Shown here: positions 17,568-26,508 of the stretch, in pieces | How the letters are laid out: every line of letters begins with the position of its first letter | How positions within the stretch are numbered: the stretch's first letter is position 1 | Origin: Jatrophihabitans sp. | GTDB lineage: Bacteria > Actinomycetota > Actinomycetes > Mycobacteriales > Jatrophihabitantaceae | Direction of reading: 5' to 3' | Length of the DNA stretch: 64,000 bases | NCBI GenBank assembly: GCA_036389035.1 | Contig: DASVQQ010000011.1 | Span: 434,001-498,000 of the forward strand | Notes under the pieces: generated by a model | Databases searched by the model: none | The model's input: the letters and a program-made list of their open reading frames with translations, nothing else | What the model was told of the DNA's origin: nothing | Program-made: the position numbers and the translations under genes

Positions 17568-18452
17568 ATGGCAACGATCCTGGCCGATCCCGTGGCTGGC
17601 GCCAGAACGTCGCGTCAGGGAGGCCGGCCCGACCAGGCCGGAAAGGCGTTCAACCGGCTGGCCGCCACCTGCGTGACGCTCTTCGCGCTGATCTGGCTGG
17701 TCCCCTTGGCCTGGGCGGTCATCACCTCGCTGCGGCCCAATGACGAGATCGCGGCGCACCCCACGCGTCCGTGGTCCAGCCAGTGGAACTTCGATGCCTA
17801 CAGCTCCGCCTGGAACTCCAGCCCCCTCGGCTGGTGGTACGTCAACAGCTTCATCATCTCGACGCTCACGGTGATCTTCACCGTGATTGTCTGCTCAATG
17901 GTCGCGTTCGCCCTCGTCCACTTGAACTACCGGTTCAGGTACGCCGTCTACGCGTTGATCCTGGCCGGCCTGATGCTGCCCACAGAGGCGCTCATCCTGC
18001 CGAGGTTCCTGCAGTTCCGAGCACTGCACCTGCTCGGCACCTACTGGGCGGTCATCGTGCCCGGCATCGCCATCCCGGTCGCTGTCTTCATTTTTCACTC
18101 CTTCATCAAGGGCATCCCGATAGCCCTCATCGAGGCCGCGCGTATCGACGGCGCCACCTGGTGGCGGATCTACTTTCAGGTCTGCATGCCACTGGCCCGG
18201 CCTGCGACCGCTGCGGTCGCGATCTTCACCTTCATCACGTCATGGAACGCCTTCCTTTGGCCGCTGCTGGTCCTCACCCAGACCAAGTCGCAGACCATTC
18301 CCGTCGGGCTGAGCAGCCTGATCGGCGGCTCTGCGATCCAGTACGCCGAGACAATGGCCTCAGCGGTGCTGGGCATCCTTCCCCTGCTCGCGGTGTTCCT
18401 ACTGCTGCAACGCCAGATCGCCGAAGGGGTAGCCAGCACCGGCATCAAGTGA
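17568..18452 (+). CDS. sugar ABC transporter permease (MalG-like)
   Basis: This is the third gene of the operon, a 294-residue permease with the typical MalG features: a long first periplasmic loop (HPTRPWSSQWNFDAYSSAW), the EAA loop (LIEAARIDGATWWRIYFQVCMP) and a C-terminal membrane helix. A GAAAGGA site sits before ATG 17568. No glycosidase or regulator follows, in contrast to the first transporter locus. Confidence 0.88.
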   Translation: MATILADPVAGARTSRQGGRPDQAGKAFNRLAATCVTLFALIWLVPLAWAVITSLRPNDEIAAHPTRPWSSQWNFDAYSSAWNSSPLGWWYVNSFIISTLTVIFTVIVCSMVAFALVHLNYRFRYAVYALILAGLMLPTEALILPRFLQFRALHLLGTYWAVIVPGIAIPVAVFIFHSFIKGIPIALIEAARIDGATWWRIYFQVCMPLARPATAAVAIFTFITSWNAFLWPLLVLTQTKSQTIPVGLSSLIGGSAIQYAETMASAVLGILPLLAVFLLLQRQIAEGVASTGIK

Positions 18453-18961
18453 CCTCCGTCTGTTCCATCGCGCCGGAGTGACCCGTGAGGTGGACATAGG
18501 CAGGCCCGATGGCGTTGGGAGCAATGCCGGATCACCGTGGAACTGAGGGGCTGCGGTCATCGCATCGGAGTCACTGCCGAATCGCCGAGATGTATCGGCA
18601 GCCATGGTGGGTCATTGAGGCTGGACGGGCGGCGAGTGCGGCCGGATGCCTGCTGCAAGGTGCCTAGGGGACTGCAGGTGATCCCACTGGACTGCCGGTT
18701 TAGCCGACCTGGCTAAAGTCAAACAATTCAAGCGCCAACTTGTCGATTCTGCTGAGGGGTTCAGCCAAGTGCCGCTTAATACTCGCGCGCGCAGCCTTCA
18801 CTGCGACGCCGCCGGGCAGTGATCTCGGCCTCGACCAGGGTGCGCGGAAACTCTCCGGCGACCACCGTTGCGTCTTAGCAGTGACCGTGGCAGCTCGTGA
18901 GGGCTCGTAGAACCGTCCGGCGCGACGACACCGATCCTGTCGCCGAAGCCTGCGCTCTGAG
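18453..18961. other. intergenic region, nothing supported
   Basis: About 500 bases between the transporter operon and the arr fragment. Frames on both strands lack family features. The right end should contain the missing first part of arr, but no readable continuation was found. Confidence 0.4.
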
Positions 18962-19288
18962 CGTCCCGAGATCGTCATGAACCACATCTACTTCACCGCG
19001 CTTGTTGATGGAGCCGGCCTCGCTGCGGAGATCGCTGCAGAACTCGCGGAGGGTGAAGCGGTTCCGAGAGTGTATGCAGTAGAGCCGACTGGGGCGTTCG
19101 AGAACGACCCGAACGTGACCGACAAGAAGTTCCCCGGTAATCCCACCCGCTCGTACCGCAGTAGCGCCCCGCTGCGGATCGTAGGTGAGATCACCGAGTG
19201 GACGCGGCTAACACCCGAGCAGTTGCAGACATGGCGGGAGCGTCTGTCGGTGCTTCTCTCAAGCGAGCGTGGCGAAATCATCAATTGA
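18962..19288 (+). pseudogene. arr: rifampin ADP-ribosyltransferase (Arr), 5'-truncated
   Basis: Arr inactivates rifamycins by ADP-ribosylation and is normally about 140 residues. Here the family pattern starts at RPEIVMNHIYFTA (18962 onward) and runs through VYAVEPTGAFENDPNVTDKK and FPGNPTRSYRS to the end. The tyrosine and aspartate of the NAD site are present. The first 35 or so residues, with the conserved FHGT/YHGT histidine, are absent, and a TAG lies in frame just upstream. The remaining ATG at 18977 would give a 103-residue protein. Loss of function is likely unless a frameshift upstream hides the N-terminus. Confidence 0.75.
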
Positions 19289-19431
19289 GGTCCGAGTACA
19301 ACGGGGATCCGGACACCACGGTTCACTCCGGCTCCGTGTCGTTAAGCGTCTGGAAATGCCCGGCCACCCGAAACAGCTGCTGGTCCCGCTGCCGGAAGGC
19401 GCCACCAGGTAACCAGCCTTACCCTCGGTAC

Positions 19432-19857
19432 GTGACTGACCCGAGCACTCCGTCTCCGGACGACGTCGCGGTGCTGGATCTCGTGCTGGAGGCGCTGCTG
19501 CCGTACGCCGGCGCTGCGGAGGTCACCTTGGTGTGGGGTGACCGCGCCGGGATGTGGTTCACGCAGGTGCGACCGCGCAACAGCCGTGCGGCCAATCTCG
19601 ACATCGCCGTGGAAGAAAACACGATCAACATCACCGTCGGCAGAACCTGGTTCGAGGTCTTCGGGGATGTTCAGAAGTCGCTGCCCTATCTGCGTGATGT
19701 GGTGGACGCCGTGTTCGCGGGCGCCGTCGAGGAGTCAGGCTGGAAAGAAAACGCCTTCGCTCGCATCCGGACCAAGGACGGGCTGGTGCAGGCCGGTGCT
19801 GTGCACCTGCCGTTGCCGTGGCGGCTGCGCAGGGTGCGTCGGTACGAGTCCTATTAA
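19432..19857 (+). CDS. hypothetical protein
   Basis: The 141-residue protein starts at GTG 19432 (MTDPSTPSPDDVAVLDLVLE). It is soluble, with no signal peptide or membrane segment, and alternates hydrophobic strands with a conserved-looking middle (WGDRAGMWFTQVRPRNSRAA, TINITVGRTWFEVFG). It looks like a genuine lineage-specific protein, but I do not recognise the family or a function. No clear ribosome site precedes the start. It stands alone after the arr fragment. Confidence 0.6.
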   Translation: MTDPSTPSPDDVAVLDLVLEALLPYAGAAEVTLVWGDRAGMWFTQVRPRNSRAANLDIAVEENTINITVGRTWFEVFGDVQKSLPYLRDVVDAVFAGAVEESGWKENAFARIRTKDGLVQAGAVHLPLPWRLRRVRRYESY

Positions 19858-20071
19858 GCAGGCCGGCGCCCTGCGCGAGGAACTTGCATTCCTCCATTCT
19901 GCCCGGCGACACCGGCGAGCTGGAACCGGTGCTGGAGCGGCTGTTCGGTAAGTGACACCTGCTGGGCGACGGGCGAATACTATTGTCGCGACATCCCCAG
20001 ATTAGTAGGGACATCGTTCTTCGTTGGTGACCATGCTCCATCGCAGATGCAAGCTCGGCCACGGTCGGTCT

Positions 20072-20503
20072 CTAGACGGCGAAGACCTGGGCATCGTCAG
20101 CGAATGCCTTGAACTCCAGGGCGTTGCCCGCCGGGTCGAGAAGGAACATCGTCCATTGCTCGCCGGCCTGACCCTCGAAACGCAGGTAGGGCTCGATGAC
20201 GAACTCGGTGTCCGCCGCCCGCAGCCGATCAGCGAGCTCCTGGAACTGCCCGACCTCCAGCAGAAGTCCGAAGTGCGGCACCGGCACGTCGTGGCCGTCG
20301 ACCGGGTTGTGGGCCCGCTGGGCGCGGCCGGGCACCAGGTGCGTGACGAACTGGTGGCCGTGCAGGTTCCAGTCGACCCAGGTGTCCGCGCTGCGGCCCT
20401 CGGCCAGGCCCAGCACCCCGCCATAGAAGCGCCGCGCCGCGGCCAGGTCGTCCACCGGCACTGCCAGGTGAAAGCGAGGCAGCGAGGAGTTCAAGTGGGT
20501 CAC
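20072..20503 (-). CDS. VOC (glyoxalase/bleomycin-resistance) superfamily protein
   Basis: This is a two-module beta-alpha-beta-beta-beta protein of 143 residues, starting at GTG 20503 (VTHLNSSLPRFHLAVPV). It carries candidate metal ligands H in PRFHLAV, H in VPHFGLLL and E in NALEFKAF. Such proteins include ring-cleavage dioxygenases, glyoxalases and antibiotic-binding proteins. The segment DPAGNALEFK is typical of the catalytic type. Its substrate is unknown. Confidence 0.75.
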   Translation of the reverse strand: MTHLNSSLPRFHLAVPVDDLAAARRFYGGVLGLAEGRSADTWVDWNLHGHQFVTHLVPGRAQRAHNPVDGHDVPVPHFGLLLEVGQFQELADRLRAADTEFVIEPYLRFEGQAGEQWTMFLLDPAGNALEFKAFADDAQVFAV

Positions 20504-20627
20504 GATGCGTGTCCTGCCTTGGAGAGAGGCGTCAGCTTTCGGCTCAATTGTATCGTCGGGGCAGGAGGCACCGTGGGGGCTCGAAGCCACCTGACGCGAT
20601 GGTCTACTAGAGGAAGGAGGTGAGTCC

Positions 20628-20909
20628 GTGAAGGCAAGCAGCGCCAGCTCACGCTCAGCGGTCTTCAACGTGATCGGTTGGGTGTTCGGCCTGACCTTTC
20701 TCGTGATCGGCGTGCTGAATGTGCTTCTGATACATCCCGTTCCCGGAGTCTTCTACCTGCTTCTTTCCCTCCTCTATCTTCCTCCGGCGGACACCCTTCT
20801 CAGGAAGAGGTTCGGCTTCTCGGCTCCGCTGCGGGTGAAGGTCGTGGTCGGCCTGGTCGTCCTCTGGGGAACGTTGGCCATGAGCGAGCTTGCGGAAAAA
20901 TTTGACTGA
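20628..20909 (+). CDS. small integral membrane protein
   Basis: The 93-residue protein has three predicted membrane segments (about 12-34, 36-52 and 66-83) joined by short loops and an RKRFGF positive patch. GTG 20628 follows a near-perfect AAGGAGGTGA ribosome site. No catalytic motif is visible and the family is unrecognised. Divergent VOC and convergent GNAT genes flank it, so it is monocistronic. Confidence 0.65.
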   Translation: MKASSASSRSAVFNVIGWVFGLTFLVIGVLNVLLIHPVPGVFYLLLSLLYLPPADTLLRKRFGFSAPLRVKVVVGLVVLWGTLAMSELAEKFD

Positions 20910-20918
20910 AGATCCACC

Positions 20919-21497
20919 TCAGCGCAGGTCGCGTCGCATGACCACCCGTGGAAAGCCGCCGGAGACCGCGTCGGTGTCGGCGGCCTTGGTGAAGCCCGCT
21001 CGTTCGAAGAGCTTCCGGGTGCCCACGTAGGCCATGGTGACGTCGACCTTGGCGCCCTGGTTGTCAACCGGGTAGCCCTCGACGGCCGGCGCGTTCTGGG
21101 ACCGCGCGTAAGCCACCGCCCCGTCGAGCAGGGCGGGAGAGATCCCCCTGCCGCGGTGACCCGGCCGCACCCGGATGCACCACACCGACCAGACCGGCAG
21201 GTCATCGACGTGCGGGATCTTTCTGGACCTCGCGAACGGCAGCTCCGACCGCGGCGCCACGGCCGCCCATCCGACGACCTCGTCTCCCTCGTAGGCCAGC
21301 ACGCCCGGCGCCACCTCGCGGCCGCAGAGCTCGCGGACGAACTCGCCCCGGGCGCGTCCGACGAGCTCCCGGTTGGTCTTTAGGTCCACCCGGTGGCTCA
21401 GACACCAGCACACCGAGGACTCGGGATTCTTCGGCCCCAGCATGATCGCCACATCGTCGAACCGTGCCAGTGTCGCGGGCTTGACCTCGATGCTCAC
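20919..21497 (-). CDS. GNAT family N-acetyltransferase
   Basis: The 192-residue protein has the GNAT core, with the acetyl-CoA pyrophosphate loop VRPGHRGRGISPALLD (Q/RxxGxG/A type) and a downstream YVGTRKLFERAGF segment. Relatives acetylate small amines, antibiotics or protein N-termini. Substrate is unknown. It ends 10 bases from the convergent small membrane protein gene. Confidence 0.78.
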   Translation of the reverse strand: MSIEVKPATLARFDDVAIMLGPKNPESSVCWCLSHRVDLKTNRELVGRARGEFVRELCGREVAPGVLAYEGDEVVGWAAVAPRSELPFARSRKIPHVDDLPVWSVWCIRVRPGHRGRGISPALLDGAVAYARSQNAPAVEGYPVDNQGAKVDVTMAYVGTRKLFERAGFTKAADTDAVSGGFPRVVMRRDLR

Positions 21498-21529
21498 CCT
21501 GCCACGTTAACTGGTTCTAGCATCATCGG

Positions 21530-21619
21530 ATGGATCACCCGGAGGCGCATCGTCGCTACTTCGACTTCCAAGCCGCCAGTTACGAGCGGCCCGTCGGCAC
21601 AGCCCACTGGCTACGACAG
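21530..21619 (+). pseudogene. 5' stub of a gene, possibly a methyltransferase
   Basis: A frame opening at ATG 21530 encodes about 30 residues beginning MDHPEAHRRYFDFQAASYER, which resembles the start of SAM methyltransferases. It then runs into the antisense 3' end of the amidinotransferase gene (stop at 21611). It looks like a gene cut off where the biosynthetic operon begins. Identification is tentative because only 30 residues remain. Confidence 0.35.
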
Positions 21620-22750
21620 GTAGTCCTCGCAACCGCCGTCGCGGCGGGTGTCGAGGGTGAAGCAATGGAATCCCCCACCGAACAGCCGCCGGTGCCGATG
21701 CCGGACCGGAATCGCGGTGATGCCCTCGGCCTCGAGCAGCTTGCGCACACCGGTGCAGTCCTCGTTGACCAGCACCGTGTCCTCATCGATGGACAGCACG
21801 TTCAGGTCGATGTAGGGACTGGTGAGCACCAGGTCGCCATCGTCGTAGACAGGAAAATCTCCCGGGTCCGGCGGCGGTGGGATGAGGAACTTCCAGGACC
21901 GCAGTTCCTCGGGCAGCAGGTTGCGCAAATTCTCGTTGCGAGCCAGGAAGAGGCCGGGCCGGACCGCCAGCAGCATGCTGTCGATGTGGCCATCGGCCAT
22001 TCGATTCACGCGGTGAATGCGGTACCGACCTTCCAGGTGGCGCTCCAGCCAGTCGACCGCCATCCGATGATTCTCATGCGCGATGTTGATCAGCAGATCC
22101 CGGCCCAGCCGCAGCACCTGGGCGGCGTCGATCATCATCTCCAGACCGACATCGTAGGGGCTGGGTTGCGGGTCCTCGATCACCTCCAGGCGTCGCACGC
22201 TCATCGAGTCACGCGCATAAGACAGGTCGAAGGACAGGTCGGTCAACAGTGGTCGAGGCATTGTGGTCCACCGGGCACCCGCCTGGAGGTACCGCTGGAA
22301 AACTGGCGCCAGCAGCCGGGTCTCGAGGTAGCGGGAGCGCACAGCCGGCGGGGTCTCGATGATTTCGTCGCCGAGAATGAGGGTGTTGTCGCGGATATTC
22401 AGCGCAGGGGTAGGGGCTGCCTGCCAGCCCAGGCCGGCGATGGGAGCCGGATCCGGCGGCAGGGGTAGCGGGCGATGCACGGTGACCCCCAGCGAGGCGA
22501 TGGTTGCCGCGAGCGTTTCCACGTCCTCATGAAGCTCCTCGGTATAGCGTCGCTTGATCTTCCAGCTTTCCGCCGCGCCACTGCCACCGGCGCTCAACCG
22601 CGGGTTCGCCAGCTCAGTGCCGTAGCCGGTCAGGTTGTCGTAATGGAACAGCTCGAAGGTCAGGTCCCGGTCGTGGGAAAGGTAGTTCGCCGCCGATCCA
22701 ACGATGATCTCGCGCAGCGGAGTGAAATCGTCGTAGCTGTTCAGCTGCAT
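21611..22750 (-). CDS. L-arginine:amine amidinotransferase-type enzyme
   Basis: Enzymes of this family (StrB, AmtA, SxtG and glycine amidinotransferase) move the amidino group from arginine to an amine. The 379-residue protein has the catalytic residues H255 and D257 in MADGHIDSML and nucleophile C363 in GGGFHCFTLDTRR. It is the last gene of the leftward operon, 57 bases after the MaoC-type gene. With an ATP-grasp ligase and an alpha-oxoamine synthase in the same operon, it most likely installs the guanidino/amidino cap of a ketomemicin-like pseudopeptide (recalled precedent). Saxitoxin SxtG is a more distant analogue. Confidence 0.85.
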   Translation of the reverse strand: MQLNSYDDFTPLREIIVGSAANYLSHDRDLTFELFHYDNLTGYGTELANPRLSAGGSGAAESWKIKRRYTEELHEDVETLAATIASLGVTVHRPLPLPPDPAPIAGLGWQAAPTPALNIRDNTLILGDEIIETPPAVRSRYLETRLLAPVFQRYLQAGARWTTMPRPLLTDLSFDLSYARDSMSVRRLEVIEDPQPSPYDVGLEMMIDAAQVLRLGRDLLINIAHENHRMAVDWLERHLEGRYRIHRVNRMADGHIDSMLLAVRPGLFLARNENLRNLLPEELRSWKFLIPPPPDPGDFPVYDDGDLVLTSPYIDLNVLSIDEDTVLVNEDCTGVRKLLEAEGITAIPVRHRHRRLFGGGFHCFTLDTRRDGGCEDYLS

Positions 22751-22807
22751 GGGTACCTCATCTGGTGAAAGTGGTGGGTAATCGAGGTTGAGGGGGTCCT
22801 GACGCGG

Positions 22808-23368
22808 TCAGTACCCAGCGGTGGGATGGCCGTCGTGCTCCCGGGTCGGCACCAGAAAGCTGCGCTCGAAGCTGAGCACGACCTCACCCGTTGACTTGGT
22901 CCCGGTGGTGCGGCAGTGCACGATGCCTTCGCCCGGCCGGCTGGCTGACAGCCGCTTGCCGGTGATTTCGCTTTCCGAATAGAGCGTGTCACCGACGAAC
23001 ACCGGGTTGGTCAGCCGGATGTGATCCCAGCCGAGGTTGGCGATGGCCCGCCCGCTGGTGCTGCGCGCTGCCATGCCGCCGATGATGCTCAGGGTCACCA
23101 GGCTTGAGACCAGCGGCTGGCCCCATCGGCCCTGGGCGCAGAACGCGGCGTCGATATGCAGCGGCGAGGCATTCATGCTCAGCATGCTCATCAGCACGTT
23201 GTCCATCTCGGTCACGGTGCGACCGGGCCGATGCTCGATGACGATGCCCACCGCGAGGTCCTCGTAGCAGAAACCGACCACCTCCCGGTAGCGGCTGTCC
23301 CCGACCTTGCGGTACCCGATCGGTTGCTGCGCCTCGGTCGTGTCACCGACCTGCTGGTGGGCCCTCAC
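22808..23368 (-). CDS. MaoC-type dehydratase (ketomemicin KtmB-like)
   Basis: The 186-residue hot-dog protein belongs to the MaoC/mesaconyl-CoA hydratase group, with the pattern DNVLMSMLSMNASPLHIDAA for the hydratase motif and VFVGDTLYSESEI in the second half. It overlaps the next upstream gene by 4 bases. Beside a CitE-like aldolase it should dehydrate a beta-hydroxyacyl (malyl-type) CoA to an enoyl-CoA, as recalled for ketomemicin assembly. The role is inferred from gene context. Confidence 0.8.
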   Translation of the reverse strand: MRAHQQVGDTTEAQQPIGYRKVGDSRYREVVGFCYEDLAVGIVIEHRPGRTVTEMDNVLMSMLSMNASPLHIDAAFCAQGRWGQPLVSSLVTLSIIGGMAARSTSGRAIANLGWDHIRLTNPVFVGDTLYSESEITGKRLSASRPGEGIVHCRTTGTKSTGEVVLSFERSFLVPTREHDGHPTAGY

Positions 23369-24597
23369 AGCGCCGACGTCAGTTCGGTCACGTGCCCGGC
23401 CAAGGAAGCCAGCATTTCGTGGCTGAGGTCGGCCCGGATCATGATCCGGATCCCGGCCTCGCCTTTCGGGACGATGGGAAAGAACACCGCGGAGCTGTAG
23501 AAGCCGCGACGATAGAGTTCGGCCGACAGCTGGATCGCCCGGTCGCTATCGCCCACTGTGACCCGACGAACCGGCAGGCCGTTACCCGAGAACGAGGTAG
23601 GCAGCAGCCCATCGAAGCACTCGATATTGGACTGAAGCTTCCGTTGCAACTCGCCTAACTCAGGCGAGCGGTGAATGGCCGCGCTTGCCAGCGATGCGCC
23701 GACCAGCGGTAGCGCCATCTGCTGCGACCAGCCCACCGGTCCGCCGTGCCGGCTCAAAAAATCCACCATGTGCTGGCTGCCCAGCATTGCCACTCCGCCG
23801 CCGACGCCGAACCCCTTGCTCAGGCTGGCAGTGATCACCGTGAGTTCGTTCATGCTCAGTTGGGAGCGGACGAAGCCCTCACCCCGCTCACCCGTGAACG
23901 ACAGCGAATGGGAGTCGTCGAGGTAGAGGAACATGCCGTATCGATCCTGCAATTCCAGCAACCCGGCCAGGGCCGCCGAGCCACCCATCGAGTAGGCGCC
24001 GTCGCCTACGTAGGCGACGCTCGGGTACCGCCTGCAAAGGGCCTCCAGGTAGTCCAGATCGTTGTGATCGCAGGTGAGCACCAGGCTCTCATCGGCGCAG
24101 ATCGGCTTCACGTAGGACATGCAGAAGTGGCAGAAGCGGTCAAAAACCATCACCCGCGGTCCGCCGGGGGCAAGTTGACCGGAGGCCACCAGCGGTAGGA
24201 TTCCTGAGGTGAGCGCGGTGCAGGACATGCCCAACAGCACAGGACTGTCGAACAGCCGGCCCAGCTCCTCCTCGAGTCGAGCGTCCAGGGTGTGCCGGAT
24301 CCGGGTAGGCGAATTGGACAGCATTATCGTCCCGGCCTCTCGCAACGCCTGGATCGCGCCTTCAATGATCGCTGGGTGAGAGTTGAGGCCGAGATAGTCA
24401 CACGAGCACATGTTGATGAACTCGTGGCCGGTCTCGGGCACGACAAAGCTGTTGCTCGACCGGACATCGACCTCGATGCCGATCAGCCCATGGTCCAGGG
24501 CGGCCTGCCACACCGGGTCAGAGCCCTGCACCATCTTCTCGCCGTTGCGGTAGCGGCGCGGTCCCACGACTGGGTGCCGGATCTCGGTCTCGGTCAT
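23365..24597 (-). CDS. PLP-dependent alpha-oxoamine synthase (ketomemicin KtmC-like)
   Basis: The 410-residue fold-type I enzyme joins an amino acid to an acyl-CoA with loss of CO2. The PLP lysine is K261 in SLSKGFGVGGG and the cofactor aspartate/histidine lie in LYLDDSHS (D228, H230). ATG 24597 (MTETEIRHPV) follows GAGGAGAG and overlaps the aldolase stop; a much longer upstream frame is an artefact. It resembles 8-amino-7-oxononanoate synthase and glycine C-acetyltransferase, but has no biotin genes beside it. In context it would form the carbonylmethylene (ketone) isostere of a pseudodipeptide. Confidence 0.85.
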   Translation of the reverse strand: MTETEIRHPVVGPRRYRNGEKMVQGSDPVWQAALDHGLIGIEVDVRSSNSFVVPETGHEFINMCSCDYLGLNSHPAIIEGAIQALREAGTIMLSNSPTRIRHTLDARLEEELGRLFDSPVLLGMSCTALTSGILPLVASGQLAPGGPRVMVFDRFCHFCMSYVKPICADESLVLTCDHNDLDYLEALCRRYPSVAYVGDGAYSMGGSAALAGLLELQDRYGMFLYLDDSHSLSFTGERGEGFVRSQLSMNELTVITASLSKGFGVGGGVAMLGSQHMVDFLSRHGGPVGWSQQMALPLVGASLASAAIHRSPELGELQRKLQSNIECFDGLLPTSFSGNGLPVRRVTVGDSDRAIQLSAELYRRGFYSSAVFFPIVPKGEAGIRIMIRADLSHEMLASLAGHVTELTSAL

Positions 24598-25523
24598 CGT
24601 TGCTCTCCTCGTCGAGCTTCTGCCGTACTTGACTCGGTGTTCAGGGGTGGGCGGGGTTGTTGCCCGGCCGTGGTGAGCTGACCGAACTCGTCCAGCAGCC
24701 GCTGGGACGCCTGGTAGAACGGCCGGCCAACCATTGAGCCACCGACTGTGGTGATGCCCTGTCCGCTGCGGTGGGCGGCGGTGACGACGCGATAGGCGTG
24801 CTCCAGCTCGGCCGCGTTCGGTGAGAAGACTTCGTTGATCACAGGTATTTGCCGCGGGTGCAGCGCGATCTTGCCGCTGAAACCCAAACTCTGCGCGCGC
24901 TCGGCTTCGCGACCGAGCAAGAGCTGATCCGTCAGGTTGAACTGCGGTGAGTCGATCGCGTCTATGTTCGCCGCCCGGGCAGCGTTGACCAGCCTGGACC
25001 GGGCATAGGCCAACGGTTCCCAGGCCAAACCGATGCCGAGCGCCGCGGCGTAGTCCGCGGATCCGAAGATCAGGGCCCGCAGCCGTGGCGAGGACGTCGC
25101 GATCGCGGTCAGGTTCTCCAGTCCGCGCGGTGTCTCGATGATCGCCATCAGCTCCAGCCGTGGGCAGTCCTCGCTGAGCACCGATTCGACGATCTCGATG
25201 TCGCGGGCGGACTCCACTTTGGGAACAACCACGATGTCCGGCTTGGTCGGGTAGCCACGCAGTGCCAGCAGGTCGCACAATCCGTTCAGCTCGGTCACGG
25301 CGTTGATGCGCACCGCGCAGCGGACCGGCGCGGTCGTCGAGGTCGCGGTTCGGGCGGAGAAGAACGCCGACGCCTTGCGGCGCGCTTCCTCCTTCTGCGG
25401 CAGTGGAACGGAATCCTCCAGATCCACCTGGCAGATGTCAGCGCCGGACTGGTGGCACTTGGCGTATTTGCCAAGGTCGGTCGCCGGGGTGCACAGCATC
25501 GAACGGCAGTAACGGGTGTACAT
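24594..25523 (-). CDS. HpcH/HpaI-family (CitE/malyl-CoA lyase-like) aldolase (ketomemicin KtmA-like)
   Basis: The 309-residue TIM-barrel enzyme shows the CitE/MclA signatures DLEDSVP (34-40), an IETPRGLEN strand with the metal-binding glutamate, FGSADYAAALG and KIALHPRQIPVIN. Such enzymes make or cleave C-C bonds between an acyl-CoA and a 2-oxo acid. It lies 1 base after the reductase stop and overlaps the synthase start (ATGA). In ketomemicin assembly the homologue is recalled to condense an aryl-pyruvate with malonyl-CoA; the same step is inferred here. Confidence 0.83.
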   Translation of the reverse strand: MYTRYCRSMLCTPATDLGKYAKCHQSGADICQVDLEDSVPLPQKEEARRKASAFFSARTATSTTAPVRCAVRINAVTELNGLCDLLALRGYPTKPDIVVVPKVESARDIEIVESVLSEDCPRLELMAIIETPRGLENLTAIATSSPRLRALIFGSADYAAALGIGLAWEPLAYARSRLVNAARAANIDAIDSPQFNLTDQLLLGREAERAQSLGFSGKIALHPRQIPVINEVFSPNAAELEHAYRVVTAAHRSGQGITTVGGSMVGRPFYQASQRLLDEFGQLTTAGQQPRPPLNTESSTAEARRGEQR

Positions 25524-25524
25524 C

Positions 25525-26508
25525 TCAGCGCTCCCTGTTCACATCGACCAGCACCTTGCCGGCGGTGACCCGGGCGGCCATCGCAACGTGCGCCTGGCCC
25601 ACCTCGGTCAGCGCCACGATCCGATCTATCCGGGCCACCAGTTGGCCTCGCTTGGAAAGGTCGAACAATTCGTCGGCGATGCGGCACAGCAGTTGCCGGT
25701 CCTCCACCACGTGCCGCATCCAGAACCCCGCGCAACCGATGGACCGGTCGGTCAGCGCTTCAGTGGACACTTGGATCGGCCCACACCGGTCACCGGACCG
25801 GTCATCGCCCGCCCGCCAGCCGATGGACACCAGTCGACCGAATGGCGCCAGCCCGTCGAGGGCCGAACGGGCCGCCGCTCCGCCGACGGAGTCGATGAAC
25901 AGGTCCACCCCTCGTCCGCCGGAGGCCTCGCGCAACTGCTCACCGAGGTCCCCGTGAGCCGGGTCCAGGACGCGGTGGGCTCCGAGTTCGGTGACCAGTT
26001 CCCGCTTGGCGGCGGTGGACGCCAGACCGATGACAGGGTTGGCTCCATAAGCCAAAGCCAATTGGATCGCCAGGTGGCCGACGCCACCGGCAGCGGCGGA
26101 AACCGCGACCGCTTCTCCGGGACGCAGCCGCCCCGCCAGCATCAACGCGCCGTAGGCGGTGCAGCCCTGTTCGGTGAGGCCACTGGCCTGATCGTCCTCG
26201 ACGTGGTCGGGAAGGTCGATGGAGTGCCGGTCCTCGGCGGCGACGACCTGGGCGTAACCACCGCCGTCGCGCAGCAGCACGGCCACCCGGCGCCCGTCGC
26301 GACGCCTGCGGCCCACCACGTCGACCCCGAGCACGGCGGGTAGCGACAGCGGCTGGTGGTCACCGTTTCGCCGCTCGAGGTCATCGAAGTTGACGCCCGC
26401 GAGCGTCACGTCGACCAGGCTCTGGCCGACGCCGGGCAGCGGTTCGGGCAGATCCTCAACAACTAGCACGTCCGGGCCACCGACCCTGCGCATTACCGCG
26501 GCCCTCAT
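25525..26508 (-). CDS. MDR-family enoyl/quinone reductase-like protein (ketomemicin KtmF-like)
   Basis: This is a medium-chain dehydrogenase/reductase of 327 residues without zinc ligands, of the quinone oxidoreductase type. It has the N-terminal GroES-like fold, the coenzyme loop VSAAAGGVGHLAIQLA and a second strand with VIGLASTAAKREL. It is ATGA-coupled to the upstream ATP-grasp gene. In this operon it probably reduces the enoyl-CoA formed by the MaoC-type dehydratase, giving a 2-substituted succinyl-CoA for the alpha-oxoamine synthase (inference by analogy). Confidence 0.8.
   Translation of the reverse strand: MRAAVMRRVGGPDVLVVEDLPEPLPGVGQSLVDVTLAGVNFDDLERRNGDHQPLSLPAVLGVDVVGRRRRDGRRVAVLLRDGGGYAQVVAAEDRHSIDLPDHVEDDQASGLTEQGCTAYGALMLAGRLRPGEAVAVSAAAGGVGHLAIQLALAYGANPVIGLASTAAKRELVTELGAHRVLDPAHGDLGEQLREASGGRGVDLFIDSVGGAAARSALDGLAPFGRLVSIGWRAGDDRSGDRCGPIQVSTEALTDRSIGCAGFWMRHVVEDRQLLCRIADELFDLSKRGQLVARIDRIVALTEVGQAHVAMAARVTAGKVLVDVNRER

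Noticed and set aside
23365..24597. Biotin synthesis enzyme BioF
   Set aside because: The fold is the same, but no other biotin genes are near and the coupled aldolase, dehydratase, reductase and ligase genes point to pseudopeptide assembly.
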